This document shows positions 25,908 through 35,147 of a stretch of 64,000 nucleotides of DNA, piece by piece. The position numbers and the translations under genes were made by a program. Below the pieces are notes generated by a model that made no database searches, had not been told where the DNA came from, and was given only the letters and a program-made list of their open reading frames with translations. Every line of letters starts with the position of its first letter. The stretch's first letter is position 1. This stretch comes from Geothrix sp. (GTDB lineage Bacteria > Acidobacteriota > Holophagae > Holophagales > Holophagaceae), in assembly GCF_030219325.1 (NCBI RefSeq), contig NZ_CP126625.1, positions 2,654,857-2,718,856 of the forward strand. Direction: 5' to 3'.

Positions 25908-25916
25908 GCTTACCCC

Positions 25917-25947
25917 AACAGAAAAGGCGCGGGTCACCCCGCGCCTT
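25917..25947 (-). terminator. Intrinsic terminator after nuoN
   Basis: A perfect 10-bp stem (25924-25933 with 25938-25947, loop TCAC) is followed on the minus strand by TTTTCTGTT. It lies 18 bases past the nuoN stop and separates the nuo operon from the atp genes. Confidence 0.85.
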
Positions 25948-25965
25948 CAAGTGTAAGCCTTTGCC

Positions 25966-27429
25966 TCAAACCCAGAAAACTCTGCCGGCCCAGTCCAGCA
26001 GCCAGGGCCCGAAGGCCGTGCCGACCAGCACCAGGATGCAGGCCAGGGTGACGATGAAGACCTGGGCGGCCCCCATGGGAATGGCTTCACCCTCGGGTTC
26101 CTTGAAGTACATCTCCTTCACCACGCCCAGGTAGTAGTAGGCGCTCACGGCGCTGGTCAGCAGCGCGAGGACCGTGAGGGTGACGAAGCCCTGCTCGATG
26201 GCCAGCTTGAACAGGTAGAACTTCCCGAAGAAGCCCACCAGGGGTGGAATGCCCGCCAGACTGAGCAGGAAGATCATCATGGCGAAGGCCAGTACCGGAT
26301 GCTTCTGGCCCAGGCCCTTGAAGTCTTCGATGCGCTCGCCCTCGCCCTTGCCCTGGAGGTAGATCACCACCGCGAAGGCACCGGTGTTCATCACGATGTA
26401 GATGAGCATGTAGAGCCACACGGCCTGGGCGCCGGCCTTGGGGTCGCCTGACAGCACGCCCAGCAGCATGTAGCCCACGTGGGCGATGCTCGAGTAGGCC
26501 AGCAGGCGCTTCATGCTCTCCTGCTTCACGGCGGCCACGTTCCCCAGGACCATGCTGGCCCCGGCGATGTAGCAGAGCGGCAGGACCCAGTCGCTCGACA
26601 CGCCATGGAACCCCGTGCCGAACACCCGCAGGAAAGCAGCCAGGGCCGCGGCCTTGGGGGCGGTGGCCATGAAGGCGGTGATGGGCGTGGGGGCGCCCTC
26701 ATAGGCATCGGGGGCCCACATGTGGAAGGGCACCGCGGCCACCTTGAAGGCCATGCCCACCAGCACCATCAGGACGCCCGCATACACCAGCAGGCTGCTG
26801 GTGGTGGGGGTGAGGGCCAGGGCCTGGTTCAGGTCCACCAGGTTGGTGGTCACTCCGCCGGCGGCACCATAGAGCAGGCTGATGCCGTAGACGAGGATGC
26901 CGCTGGAGAAGGCCCCCAGCAGGAAGTACTTCATGCCCGCTTCCACGCTGGTGGCACGGTCCCGCAGGTAGGCCACCAGAATGTAGATGCAGATGGCCAT
27001 GAGCTCGATGCTGAAGTAGACCGAGATCAGATCCGAGGCGCCGCACAGGAAGAGCATGCCCGCCAGGGAGAACAGGATCAGGGCGTAGTACTCGACGGTC
27101 TGCTGCTTGAGGCTGTCGAGGAGCTTCACGCTCAGCGTCACGGCGCCGGCCGAGGCCAGGATGCAGAGCATCTGGAAGCCCCGGGTGAGGCCATCCATGC
27201 GGAACATCCGGGAAAAGCCCTCGCCGTCCGGCACCCTGGTCACCAGGAAGGCCGTGATGGCCAGGACCACCAGGGTGATGGGCGCCCACTTGTGCTTCTC
27301 GTTCCGGTTGAAGAAGAGGTCGCCGGGCCACAGCATGAGCGTGGCCACGGTCATCAGGAAGAGTTGGGGCGTGATGAGATGCGTGTCCCGGAGGAGCGCA
27401 TCCAGAAGCCCCTGAGCGAAGCCGGTCAT
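25966..27429 (-). CDS. nuoN: NADH-quinone oxidoreductase-type complex I subunit NuoN
   Basis: A 487-residue antiporter-like membrane subunit with about 14 helices. Recognisable segments are FFSIELMAICIYIL (written here as YFSIELMAICIYIL), the lysine-containing VGMAFKVAAVPFHMWAPDAY and the helix-broken SMKRLLAYSSIAHVGYMLLG. It forms one of the three proton-pumping modules. It is the last gene of the operon and its ATG overlaps the nuoM stop (ATGA). Confidence 0.95.
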   Translation of the reverse strand: MTGFAQGLLDALLRDTHLITPQLFLMTVATLMLWPGDLFFNRNEKHKWAPITLVVLAITAFLVTRVPDGEGFSRMFRMDGLTRGFQMLCILASAGAVTLSVKLLDSLKQQTVEYYALILFSLAGMLFLCGASDLISVYFSIELMAICIYILVAYLRDRATSVEAGMKYFLLGAFSSGILVYGISLLYGAAGGVTTNLVDLNQALALTPTTSSLLVYAGVLMVLVGMAFKVAAVPFHMWAPDAYEGAPTPITAFMATAPKAAALAAFLRVFGTGFHGVSSDWVLPLCYIAGASMVLGNVAAVKQESMKRLLAYSSIAHVGYMLLGVLSGDPKAGAQAVWLYMLIYIVMNTGAFAVVIYLQGKGEGERIEDFKGLGQKHPVLAFAMMIFLLSLAGIPPLVGFFGKFYLFKLAIEQGFVTLTVLALLTSAVSAYYYLGVVKEMYFKEPEGEAIPMGAAQVFIVTLACILVLVGTAFGPWLLDWAGRVFWV

Positions 27430-29108
27430 CAGTGGCCTCCGCCGTGGGCAGGAACGTCATGGGCGGGAGCCTCGTGGGCTTCGTGTCCAGCCGGAGCGGC
27501 CTCGTGGCCGGGCTCGGCTTCATGGTGGGCCGGAGCGGTCATGCCCCTCATCCCGACCTTGGCGGCCATGGCCTGCTTGGCGGCGAGGGCTTCGGCGGCA
27601 TGGAAGCCGGGCGTGACCTGCTCGACCAGCTTGCGGACCGGGGCGTCCATCACGTCCATGATGGGCTTGGGGTAGAGGCCGATCCAGAAGGCCGCGGCCA
27701 CCAGGGGCGCGAAGTAGAGGATCTCGCGCAGGTTCAGGTCCTCCATCTTCTCGTTGACCGCGGTGATGGGTCCGAACATGACGCGCTGGAACATCCAGAG
27801 CATGTAGGCGGCGCCGAGGATGATGCCCAGGGTGGCAACGACCGCGGCCCAGGGGAAGGCCTGGAAGGAGCCCATGAGGATGACGCCTTCACCGATGAAG
27901 CCGTTCAGTAGCGGCAGGCCGATGCTGCTCATGGTCATGATCATGAAGATGGTGGCGTAGACCGGCATGGTCTTCGAGAGGCCGCCGAAGTCCGCGATCA
28001 TGCGGGTGTGGCGGCGCTCGTAGACGATGCCCACCGCGAGGAAGAGCCCGCTGGTGCTGATGCCGTGGTTGATCATCTGGAAGAGGCCGCCCTTGATGCC
28101 GTAGGGGTTCAGGGCGAAGAGGCCCAGCATGCAGAGGCCCAGGTGGCTCACGGAGGAGTAGGCCACCAGCTTCTTCATGTCCTTCTGGATCATGGCCACC
28201 AGCGCGCCGTAGATGATGCCGATGAGGGCCAGGGCCAGGAACCAGGGCATCAGTTCCTTGGTGGCCGTGGGCAGGATGGGCAGGAGGAAGCGGACGAAAC
28301 CGTAGGTGCCCATCTTCAGGAGGATGGCGGCCAGGATCACGGAACCGGCGGTGGGCGCCTGCACGTGGGCGTCCGGCAGCCAGGTGTGGAAGGGGAACAT
28401 CGGCACCTTGATGGCGAAGCCGATGAAGAAGGCCAGGGCCATGAGGTGCTGGTAGGTCTTGCTCTGCTGGGCGATGATCGGCGCCATGGCCTGGAAGCTG
28501 GCCAGGGAGAAGTCATAACCACCGGTGGTCTTGTGCTGCAGGAAGTAGATGGCCAGGATCGCCACCAGCATCAGCACCGAGCCGGCCAGGGTGTACAGGA
28601 AGAGCTTGATGGCGGCGTAGAGCTTCTGGGGGCCGCCCCAGATGCCGATGAGGAAATACATGGGCACCAGCATCACTTCCCAGAACAGGTAGAAGAGGAA
28701 CATGTCCTGGGTGATGAACACGCCGAGCATGGCCGTCTGGAGCACCAGCATCCAGATGTAGTACTCCTTGTGTCGCTCCTCGATGGACTTGAAGGAGCAG
28801 GCGATGGCGATGGGGCCGATGAAGGTGGTCAGCAGCCAGAGCAGGAGGCTGATGCCGTCCATGCCCACGCTGAACTTCACGCCCAGGGCGGGGATCCAGG
28901 TCCAGGCCCCGGCCCACTGGACGGCTGCGCTGGCGCGGTCGTAGCCGAACCAGAAGGGCAGGCTCAGCAGCAGGCTGGCGATCATGATGACGAGCGAGCC
29001 GATCTCGAAGACGCGGCGCTGGCCCTTGGGCACGAAGAGGAGGACCAGCGCGCCCAGGACGGGCAGGAAGGTCGCCACCAGCATCAGTGTCGTATTAGCG
29101 GTGAACAT
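27429..29108 (-). CDS. nuoM: Complex I subunit NuoM with His-rich tail
   Basis: A 559-residue antiporter-like subunit. The core is typical: FLFYLFWEVMLVPMYFLIG, IKVPMFPFHTWLPDAHVQAP, KKLVAYSSVSHLGLCMLGLF. It ends in an unusual extension of about 37 residues rich in His, Ala, Glu and Pro (roughly residues 523-559) that relatives do not need for function. A soluble metal-binding tail is possible. It lies between nuoL (36-base gap) and nuoN (overlapping). Confidence 0.95.
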   Translation of the reverse strand: MFTANTTLMLVATFLPVLGALVLLFVPKGQRRVFEIGSLVIMIASLLLSLPFWFGYDRASAAVQWAGAWTWIPALGVKFSVGMDGISLLLWLLTTFIGPIAIACSFKSIEERHKEYYIWMLVLQTAMLGVFITQDMFLFYLFWEVMLVPMYFLIGIWGGPQKLYAAIKLFLYTLAGSVLMLVAILAIYFLQHKTTGGYDFSLASFQAMAPIIAQQSKTYQHLMALAFFIGFAIKVPMFPFHTWLPDAHVQAPTAGSVILAAILLKMGTYGFVRFLLPILPTATKELMPWFLALALIGIIYGALVAMIQKDMKKLVAYSSVSHLGLCMLGLFALNPYGIKGGLFQMINHGISTSGLFLAVGIVYERRHTRMIADFGGLSKTMPVYATIFMIMTMSSIGLPLLNGFIGEGVILMGSFQAFPWAAVVATLGIILGAAYMLWMFQRVMFGPITAVNEKMEDLNLREILYFAPLVAAAFWIGLYPKPIMDVMDAPVRKLVEQVTPGFHAAEALAAKQAMAAKVGMRGMTAPAHHEAEPGHEAAPAGHEAHEAPAHDVPAHGGGH

Positions 29109-29144
29109 GGGGACTCCAAACCATGAAGGCTAGGCAGGGAAGGA

Positions 29145-31451
29145 CTAGACGAGGAATTTCACGACGGCGAAGGCGAGGAAGCCGAGGAACATCACGAAGG
29201 CGTAGTGCTGCACCCGGCCGCTCTGCAGGCCGCGGAACACGCCGCTGGTCTCCTGCACGATGTACTCGGTCAGGTCGACGGCGCCATCGACCAGGTACTC
29301 ATCCACCCAGTGCATGAGCTCGGCCCAGATGAGGGTGACGCGCGCCGCGCCGTTCACCATGCCGTCCACCACCCAGGTGTCGAAGCTCCAGAGCTGGGCG
29401 GAGAAGCGCTTGAGGGGTTCGATGATGGCCCACTCGTAGAACTCGTCCACGTAGTACTTGGCGTTCACCCACTCGAAGACCTTGGGGAAGCGGGTGACGA
29501 AGGCCCTGGCCTTGGACCAGCTGGGGTCCATGCCGTAGATCCAGACCGCCAGCAGGATGGCGCCCGGGGCCCAGAACAGCGTGGCCCAGAACATCAGCGC
29601 GTACTCGATGAAGGGGGCCGCGTGGTGGCCGTGCTCGGGCGCCGCCACCTGGTAGAGGAGCGGCTCGAGCCACTTGGAGAAGTGGTCGTTGCCGAACACC
29701 TTGCCGAGGGTCTCCAGGCTGTGGGGCAGGTTCAGGAATCCGAGGATCACGGCGAAGATCGCGAAGATGAACACGGGCAGCCACATGTTCCAGGGGACTT
29801 CCGTGGGGCCGTGGCCGTGATCGCCGTGCCCATGGGCCGCGGGGGCGGCATGAGCGTGATCGTCATGCCCATGCGCGTCGTGGCCATGGTCGTCGGCACC
29901 ATGGTGGGCCTCGGAGGGCACCGTCAGGTGGTAGGGATCATGCCCTGCCCCGCGGTACTCGCCGTAGAAGGTCATGATCATGAGACGGGTCATGTAGAAG
30001 GCGGTCATGAAGGCGCCCAGCATGCCCAGGATCCAGGCCACCAGGTTCAGGGCGGGGCCGTCAAAGGCGCCGTGGTGGTACCAGCCCTCGAAGACCTTCC
30101 ACAGGATCTCGTCCTTCGAGAAGAAACCGGAGAAGGGGAAGATGCCCGCGATGGCCAGGGTGGCCAGGCCCATGGAGAGGAAGGTCCAGGGCATGTACTT
30201 CCTCAGTCCACCCATGTTCCGCATGTCCTGCTCGTGGTGGCAGGCCATGATGACCGAGCCGGAACCGAGGAAGAGGCAGGCCTTGAAGGCGGCGTGGGTG
30301 AAGACGTGGAACATGCCGGCGGTGAAGGCCCCGGCACCCAGGCCCATGAACATGAAGCCGAGCTGCGACACGGTGGAGTAGGCCAGCACCTTCTTGATGT
30401 CGTACTGGGCCAGGCCCATGCTCGCGGCCACGAAGGCGGTGAGGGCGCCCACGAAGAGCACCACGGCCAGGGCCACCGGCGCCTGGACGTAGATGAAGTT
30501 CAGGCGGGTGATCATGTAGAGGCCGCTGGTCACCATGGTGGCGGCATGGATTAGGGCCGACACGGGGGTCGGGCCCGCCATGGCATCTGGGAGCCAGACG
30601 TAGAGGGGAATCTGGGCTGACTTGCCGGCGGCGCCCACGAAGAGGCAGCAGCCGATGAGGTTGAACCACCAGACGGGCGCGTGGGTGAGGCCGAAGAGGG
30701 TGATGGACTTCAGGCTGGAGATCTCCCGGACCGAGCCCATGAGGGTGTCGTAGTCCAGGCTGCCGAAGACCATGAAGATCAGGAAGAACCCGATCATGAA
30801 GCCGAAGTCGCCGATGCGGTTGGTGACGAAGGCCTTCTTGCCGGCGATGGCGGCGTATTCCTTGTCGAAGTAGAAGCCGATGAGCAGGTAGGAGCAGAGG
30901 CCCACGCCCTCCCAGCCCAGGAACATCATCATGATGTTGGCGCCCAGCACCAGGTTGAGCATGCTGAACACGAAGAGGTTCAGGTAGGCCATGAAGCGGT
31001 AGTAGCGGCCGTCGTTGCGCTCTTCGGCCATGTAGCCGGTGCTGAAGAGGTGGATCAGGAAGCCGGCTCCCGTCACCAGCAGGGCCATGGCGCCGCTCAG
31101 GGCGTCGAACTTGTAGGCCCACTCGATCTTGTAGGTGCTGAGGCCGCCGAGCACCCGCGCGCCGCCCACGTCGAACCAGGTCCAGAGGCTCTGGTGGATG
31201 GAGCGGCCGTCCGCCGGCAGTCCCACCAGCTGGATGAAGTGGTAGAGCGTGAGCAGGAAGGCAACGCCCACGCTGCCCAGGGCGATGAAGTCCACCACCT
31301 GGGTGTTCCTCAGCTTCTTGCCGCTGAGCCCGTTGACGAGGAACCCGAACAGGGGGAGGAAGGGGATCAGCCACAGCAGGGTGCTGGGCTGGGAGGCGGC
31401 GGTCGTGGCGGCGTGCACCAGGGTCATGTCGGCAGTCATGGTCGTCGTCAT
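29145..31451 (-). CDS. nuoL: Complex I subunit NuoL with His-rich insertion
   Basis: A 768-residue distal pump subunit with the long lateral helix at its C-terminus. Core motifs are FLGWEGVGLCSYLLIGF near 177, GAAGKSAQIPLYVWLPDAM near 274 and SVSQLG-like STVSQLGFMF near 359. Usual length is about 610-670; the excess is partly a His/Asp/Gly-rich loop at residues 504-548 (29808-29942) between two helices. ATG 31451 overlaps the nuoK stop (ATGA); a second in-frame ATG at 31439 is possible. Confidence 0.95.
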   Translation of the reverse strand: MTTTMTADMTLVHAATTAASQPSTLLWLIPFLPLFGFLVNGLSGKKLRNTQVVDFIALGSVGVAFLLTLYHFIQLVGLPADGRSIHQSLWTWFDVGGARVLGGLSTYKIEWAYKFDALSGAMALLVTGAGFLIHLFSTGYMAEERNDGRYYRFMAYLNLFVFSMLNLVLGANIMMMFLGWEGVGLCSYLLIGFYFDKEYAAIAGKKAFVTNRIGDFGFMIGFFLIFMVFGSLDYDTLMGSVREISSLKSITLFGLTHAPVWWFNLIGCCLFVGAAGKSAQIPLYVWLPDAMAGPTPVSALIHAATMVTSGLYMITRLNFIYVQAPVALAVVLFVGALTAFVAASMGLAQYDIKKVLAYSTVSQLGFMFMGLGAGAFTAGMFHVFTHAAFKACLFLGSGSVIMACHHEQDMRNMGGLRKYMPWTFLSMGLATLAIAGIFPFSGFFSKDEILWKVFEGWYHHGAFDGPALNLVAWILGMLGAFMTAFYMTRLMIMTFYGEYRGAGHDPYHLTVPSEAHHGADDHGHDAHGHDDHAHAAPAAHGHGDHGHGPTEVPWNMWLPVFIFAIFAVILGFLNLPHSLETLGKVFGNDHFSKWLEPLLYQVAAPEHGHHAAPFIEYALMFWATLFWAPGAILLAVWIYGMDPSWSKARAFVTRFPKVFEWVNAKYYVDEFYEWAIIEPLKRFSAQLWSFDTWVVDGMVNGAARVTLIWAELMHWVDEYLVDGAVDLTEYIVQETSGVFRGLQSGRVQHYAFVMFLGFLAFAVVKFLV

Positions 31452-31750
31452 CCCTTCAGCAGGTTGATGTCGTCCACCTGGACGGTGTCGCGCTTGCGGT
31501 AGAGGGCCACCACCAGCGCGAGGCCCACCGCCACTTCGGCCGCGGCGAAGCCCATCACCAGCAGGGCGAAGGCCTGGCCGGAGACGGACCCGCTGTGGCG
31601 GGCGAAGGCGATGAAGTTCAGATTGGCGGCGTTGAGCATGAGCTCCACGCACATGAGGATCACCAGGGCGTTGCGGCGGATGAGGACGCCGATGATACCG
31701 ATGGAGAACAGGAGGAACGAGATGAGGAGGACCGCGTTCATGCTGACCAT
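31448..31750 (-). CDS. nuoK: Complex I subunit NuoK
   Basis: A 100-residue three-helix subunit. It has the conserved Glu pair positions in VILMCVELMLNAANLNFIAF and AAAEVAVGLALVVALYR, used in proton transfer along the membrane arm. ATG 31750 overlaps the nuoJ stop as TGATG; the family length fits this start. Confidence 0.95.
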   Translation of the reverse strand: MVSMNAVLLISFLLFSIGIIGVLIRRNALVILMCVELMLNAANLNFIAFARHSGSVSGQAFALLVMGFAAAEVAVGLALVVALYRKRDTVQVDDINLLKG

Positions 31751-32301
31751 CACACACGCTCCGTTTTCGCCAGGACCACGGCTCCCACCAGGGCCACCAG
31801 CAGGATCACGCTGAGGATCTCGAAGGGCAGCAGGTAGTCCGCGAAGAGCCCGCGGCTCACGGCCTGGGCGTTCTGCCCGGCCACGTTCAGCCCCTGGGCC
31901 AGCCCGGGGCGCAGCACCAGCGCCTCGGGCGAGGCGGCTCCGAAGAGGACCTTCCGGAAGACGCTCAGGAAGGTGGCCGCACCGAGGAGGACTGCCACCA
32001 CGGCGTACCGGGACTGGACCTGGAAGACCTCCTTCTCCTTCTTCTTGCTCATCTCCACGAGCATGACGACGAAGAGGAAGAGCACCACGATGCCCCCGGC
32101 ATACACCAGGATCTGGGCCATGCCCAGGAACTCAGCCTCCAGGGAGAGGAAGCAGCCGGCGATGCAGAGCATCGCGAAGAGGAATCCGAGCACGCTGTGC
32201 ACGGCGCTCCTGGAGGCGACCATGAATGCGGCGCCACCCAGGGCCATGGCGCCGAAGATGGCGAACATGTTCCGGCCGATCATTTGAATGAAGTGTTCCA
32301 T
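31750..32301 (-). CDS. nuoJ: Complex I subunit NuoJ
   Basis: A 183-residue membrane subunit with five helices. The conserved kinked helix is visible as AQILVYAGGIVVLFLFVVML, followed by a charged loop EMSKKKEKE and two late helices. It sits between nuoI and nuoK in the usual order. The ATG at 32301 begins a short polar leader before helix 1. Confidence 0.95.
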   Translation of the reverse strand: MEHFIQMIGRNMFAIFGAMALGGAAFMVASRSAVHSVLGFLFAMLCIAGCFLSLEAEFLGMAQILVYAGGIVVLFLFVVMLVEMSKKKEKEVFQVQSRYAVVAVLLGAATFLSVFRKVLFGAASPEALVLRPGLAQGLNVAGQNAQAVSRGLFADYLLPFEILSVILLVALVGAVVLAKTERV

Positions 32302-32344
32302 GGGGCGTCCTCGGGAATGCGCGAATGGTCTGGAAGTCCGGAAA

Positions 32345-32848
32345 TCAGTCGTCGGCCACGCTGAACTTGCCCACGGGCGTGGGCTCGTACATGTTCTGGC
32401 CCAGGCCTTCCATGCCGATGGAGAAATCCTCCCGGTTGTAGGCGGCCAGCTCGAACTGGTGGTTGAGGATGATGGAGTCGAAGCCGCAGCTCTCCACGCA
32501 GAACTCGCAGAAGATGCAGCGCTCCATCTCGAAGTCGTAGCGCACCGGGAAGGGCATCTTGCGCCCTTCCTTCTTGCCCTTCTCGATGGTGATCACCTGG
32601 GTGGGGCAGATCTTTTCGCAGGCCAGGCAGCACACGCACTTGATCTCGCCCTGCTCGTCCTTCAGCAGCGTGAGACGGCCGCGATACCGAGGCTGGACCT
32701 TGGCGGGAACCTCGGGGTATTCGGAGGTGATGTGGAAGGGCACCTTCCGGCGGTTGGCCGTGAAGAAGACCTTGGCGAAGTGCTTGCCCGTGATGGACAG
32801 GCCCTTGGCGATGTCGAAGGGGATGAGGGTCCTCAGGATCTTGTTCAT
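32345..32848 (-). CDS. nuoI: Complex I subunit NuoI (two [4Fe-4S] clusters)
   Basis: A 167-residue ferredoxin-like subunit carrying clusters N6a and N6b. It has two binding motifs: C-x2-C-x2-C-x3-CP in CVCCLACEKICP near residue 71, with an extra Cys at the third position, and C-x2-C-x2-C-x3-C in CIFCEFCVESC near residue 111. The latter is followed by Gly where Pro is usual. In complexes without NuoEFG this subunit is a probable electron entry point for reduced ferredoxin. Confidence 0.96.
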   Translation of the reverse strand: MNKILRTLIPFDIAKGLSITGKHFAKVFFTANRRKVPFHITSEYPEVPAKVQPRYRGRLTLLKDEQGEIKCVCCLACEKICPTQVITIEKGKKEGRKMPFPVRYDFEMERCIFCEFCVESCGFDSIILNHQFELAAYNREDFSIGMEGLGQNMYEPTPVGKFSVADD

Positions 32849-32857
32849 GGTCGGCCC

Positions 32858-34024
32858 CTAGACGGCGAAGCAGCGGACGGCGGCCGCCAGCAAGAGGTTG
32901 AACAGCGCCATGGGGATCAGGTACTTCCACGCCACGCTCATGACCTGGTCGTACCGGTAGCGGGGGATGGTGCCGCGCACCCAGATGTAGGTGAAGAGCA
33001 GGAAGATGATCTTCACCACGAAGAAGATGGCGTGGGGCTCGCCGAACCACGACAGGAAGGCCGGCAGGTAGGGATTCACCAGCCCCTGCAGGCCGAAGGG
33101 CAGCAGCCAGGGGCCGCCCAGGAAGAAGCCTGCGGCCAGGGCCGCCACCACGGTCATGTTGATGTACTCGGCCAGGTAGAAGAACCCGAACTTCATGCCC
33201 GAATACTCGGTGTGGAAGCCCGCCACCAGCTCGTTCTCGGCCTCGGGCATGTCGAAGGGGAGGCGGTTGGTCTCGGCGAAGCCGCAGGTGAGGTAGAGCA
33301 GGAAGCCGATGATCTGCGGCGCCAGGCCCCAGAAGGGCAGGCCCGTCGCCATGCGCGCGGACATCTCGCCGAAGTTCAGGCTGGCGGAAAGCACCACGGG
33401 CGCGAGCAGGCTCAGGGCCAGGGGCACTTCGTAGCTGACCATCTGGGCCGCGCTGCGCAGGCCGCCCAGGAGGGGATACTTGGAGTTCGAGGCCCAGCCG
33501 GCCAGGACGATGCCGTAGACGCCCACGCTGGCGACGCCAAGAATCCAGAGCAGGCCCACATTGATGTCGGCGATGCCGCCGGATACCGGCAGGCCGCCCA
33601 CGAAGGGGAACCAGGTGGGGAAGGTGAAGAAGACGCCCGGCACGAAGGACACCGCGGCGAACACCACCACCGCCGCCACCATGCTGAGGGCGGGCGCGAT
33701 GAAGAACACGAACCTGTCGGCCTTGGCAGGAATGACGTCCTCTTTGAGGATCAGCTTCAGGACGTCCGCCACGAGACCGGGGATGCCACGCCAGTAGGAG
33801 AGGACGGGAATCCGGCCCCACTTCCACATGCCGCGGTTCATCCAACCGGTGATGCCGACGTGGCCGCTGGCCACGCGGGTGGAGCCCAGGCGCTGCTGGA
33901 GGTAGCCGAGCACCTTGCGCTCGGCGAACACCGTCAGGGGGACGACGACGAAGACGAAGATCACCACCAGCAGGCACTGGATGAGGGTGATCACGATGGA
34001 CTGGGTGAGGGTCGGAATCGGCAT
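32858..34024 (-). CDS. nuoH: Complex I subunit NuoH
   Basis: A 388-residue membrane subunit that forms much of the quinone chamber with NuoB and NuoD. Diagnostic segments are VFAERKVLGYLQQRLGSTRV, the quinone-loop GFAETNRLPFDMPEAENELV and the GFHTEYSG segment that follows it. It has about eight helices. It is placed between nuoD and nuoI as in other operons. Confidence 0.96.
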   Translation of the reverse strand: MPIPTLTQSIVITLIQCLLVVIFVFVVVPLTVFAERKVLGYLQQRLGSTRVASGHVGITGWMNRGMWKWGRIPVLSYWRGIPGLVADVLKLILKEDVIPAKADRFVFFIAPALSMVAAVVVFAAVSFVPGVFFTFPTWFPFVGGLPVSGGIADINVGLLWILGVASVGVYGIVLAGWASNSKYPLLGGLRSAAQMVSYEVPLALSLLAPVVLSASLNFGEMSARMATGLPFWGLAPQIIGFLLYLTCGFAETNRLPFDMPEAENELVAGFHTEYSGMKFGFFYLAEYINMTVVAALAAGFFLGGPWLLPFGLQGLVNPYLPAFLSWFGEPHAIFFVVKIIFLLFTYIWVRGTIPRYRYDQVMSVAWKYLIPMALFNLLLAAAVRCFAV

Positions 34025-34043
34025 GGGTGGGAATCCTCGTCGA

Positions 34044-35144
34044 CTAGCGGTCGATCTCGCCGAGCACGATGTCCAGGGTGCCGATGGCCGCGACGATGTC
34101 GGCGATCAGTCCACCCTCGGCCATCTTGGGCAAGGCTTGGAGGTTGATGAATCCGGGGGCCCGCACATGGAAGCGGTAGGGATTGCCGCTGCCCTTCTCG
34201 CCCACGAGGTAGTAGCCGATCTCGCCCTTGGGGGCTTCGGTCGCGTGGTAGACCTCATTGACCTCGGCCTTCAGGATCTTGGGCAGCTTGGCCATGACCG
34301 GGCCTTCGGGCATGCCGTCCATGCACTGCTGGATGATGCGGGCACTCTGCCGCATCTCGTCCATGCGGACCAGGTACCGGGCGTAGGTGTCGGCCTCGGT
34401 GCGGGTCGGCACGTCAAAGTTCATCTCGGCGTAGGCGGCGTAGGGGAAGGCCTTGCGGATGTCGTAAGGAACGCCCGCGGCCCGCAGGACGGGCCCTGTG
34501 ACGCCCAGGGCGATGGCATCCTCGGCGCTGAGCTTGGCCACGCCGACGGTGCGCTTCTTCCAGATGCGGTTCTCGTTCAGCAGGTTCTCGTATTCCGCGA
34601 TGCAGTCCGGGAACTTGGCCAGGAACTTCTTCACCAGCTTCTCGAAGCCCGGAGGCAGGTCCTCGCGCAGGCCGCCGATGCGGAAGGCCGTGGTGGTGAG
34701 GCGCGAGCCGCAGAAGGCCTCGTTCATGTCGAGGATGTCCTCGCGCTCGCGGAAGGCGTAGAGGAAGACCGTCATGGCCCCGATGTCCAGGGCGTGCGTC
34801 GCCAGCCAGATCAGGTGCGAGGCCAGGCGGTTGAACTCGTTCAGCATCGTGCGGATGTACTGGGCGCGCCGGGGCACCGTGATGCCGAAGAGCTTCTCGT
34901 TGGCTTCCGCCCAGCCCAGGTTGTTGGCCACGGCCGAGCAGTAGTCCATGCGGTCGGTCCACACCTGGCCCTGGAAGAAGGTCTGGTTCTCGCAGATCTT
35001 CTCCACGCCCCGGTGCAGGTAGCCGATCATGGGCCGGCAGTGGGTGATGGTCTCGCCATCGAGCCGAAGCTTCACCCGGAGCACACCGTGCGTGGACGGG
35101 TGCTGCGGCCCCAGGTTGATCTCCATTTCCTCGTTCTTGAACAT
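34044..35144 (-). CDS. nuoD: Complex I subunit NuoD (49-kDa type)
   Basis: A 366-residue hydrogenase-large-subunit-like protein lining the quinone site. It begins with NLGPQHPSTHGVLR, whose His contacts quinone. It also has PMIGYLHRGVEK, the DRMDYCSAVANN segment and the C-terminal DIVLGEIDR. NuoD is not fused to NuoC here. The length is slightly below that of common homologues (about 390-420). Confidence 0.96.
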   Translation of the reverse strand: MFKNEEMEINLGPQHPSTHGVLRVKLRLDGETITHCRPMIGYLHRGVEKICENQTFFQGQVWTDRMDYCSAVANNLGWAEANEKLFGITVPRRAQYIRTMLNEFNRLASHLIWLATHALDIGAMTVFLYAFREREDILDMNEAFCGSRLTTTAFRIGGLREDLPPGFEKLVKKFLAKFPDCIAEYENLLNENRIWKKRTVGVAKLSAEDAIALGVTGPVLRAAGVPYDIRKAFPYAAYAEMNFDVPTRTEADTYARYLVRMDEMRQSARIIQQCMDGMPEGPVMAKLPKILKAEVNEVYHATEAPKGEIGYYLVGEKGSGNPYRFHVRAPGFINLQALPKMAEGGLIADIVAAIGTLDIVLGEIDR

Positions 35145-35147
35145 GGA

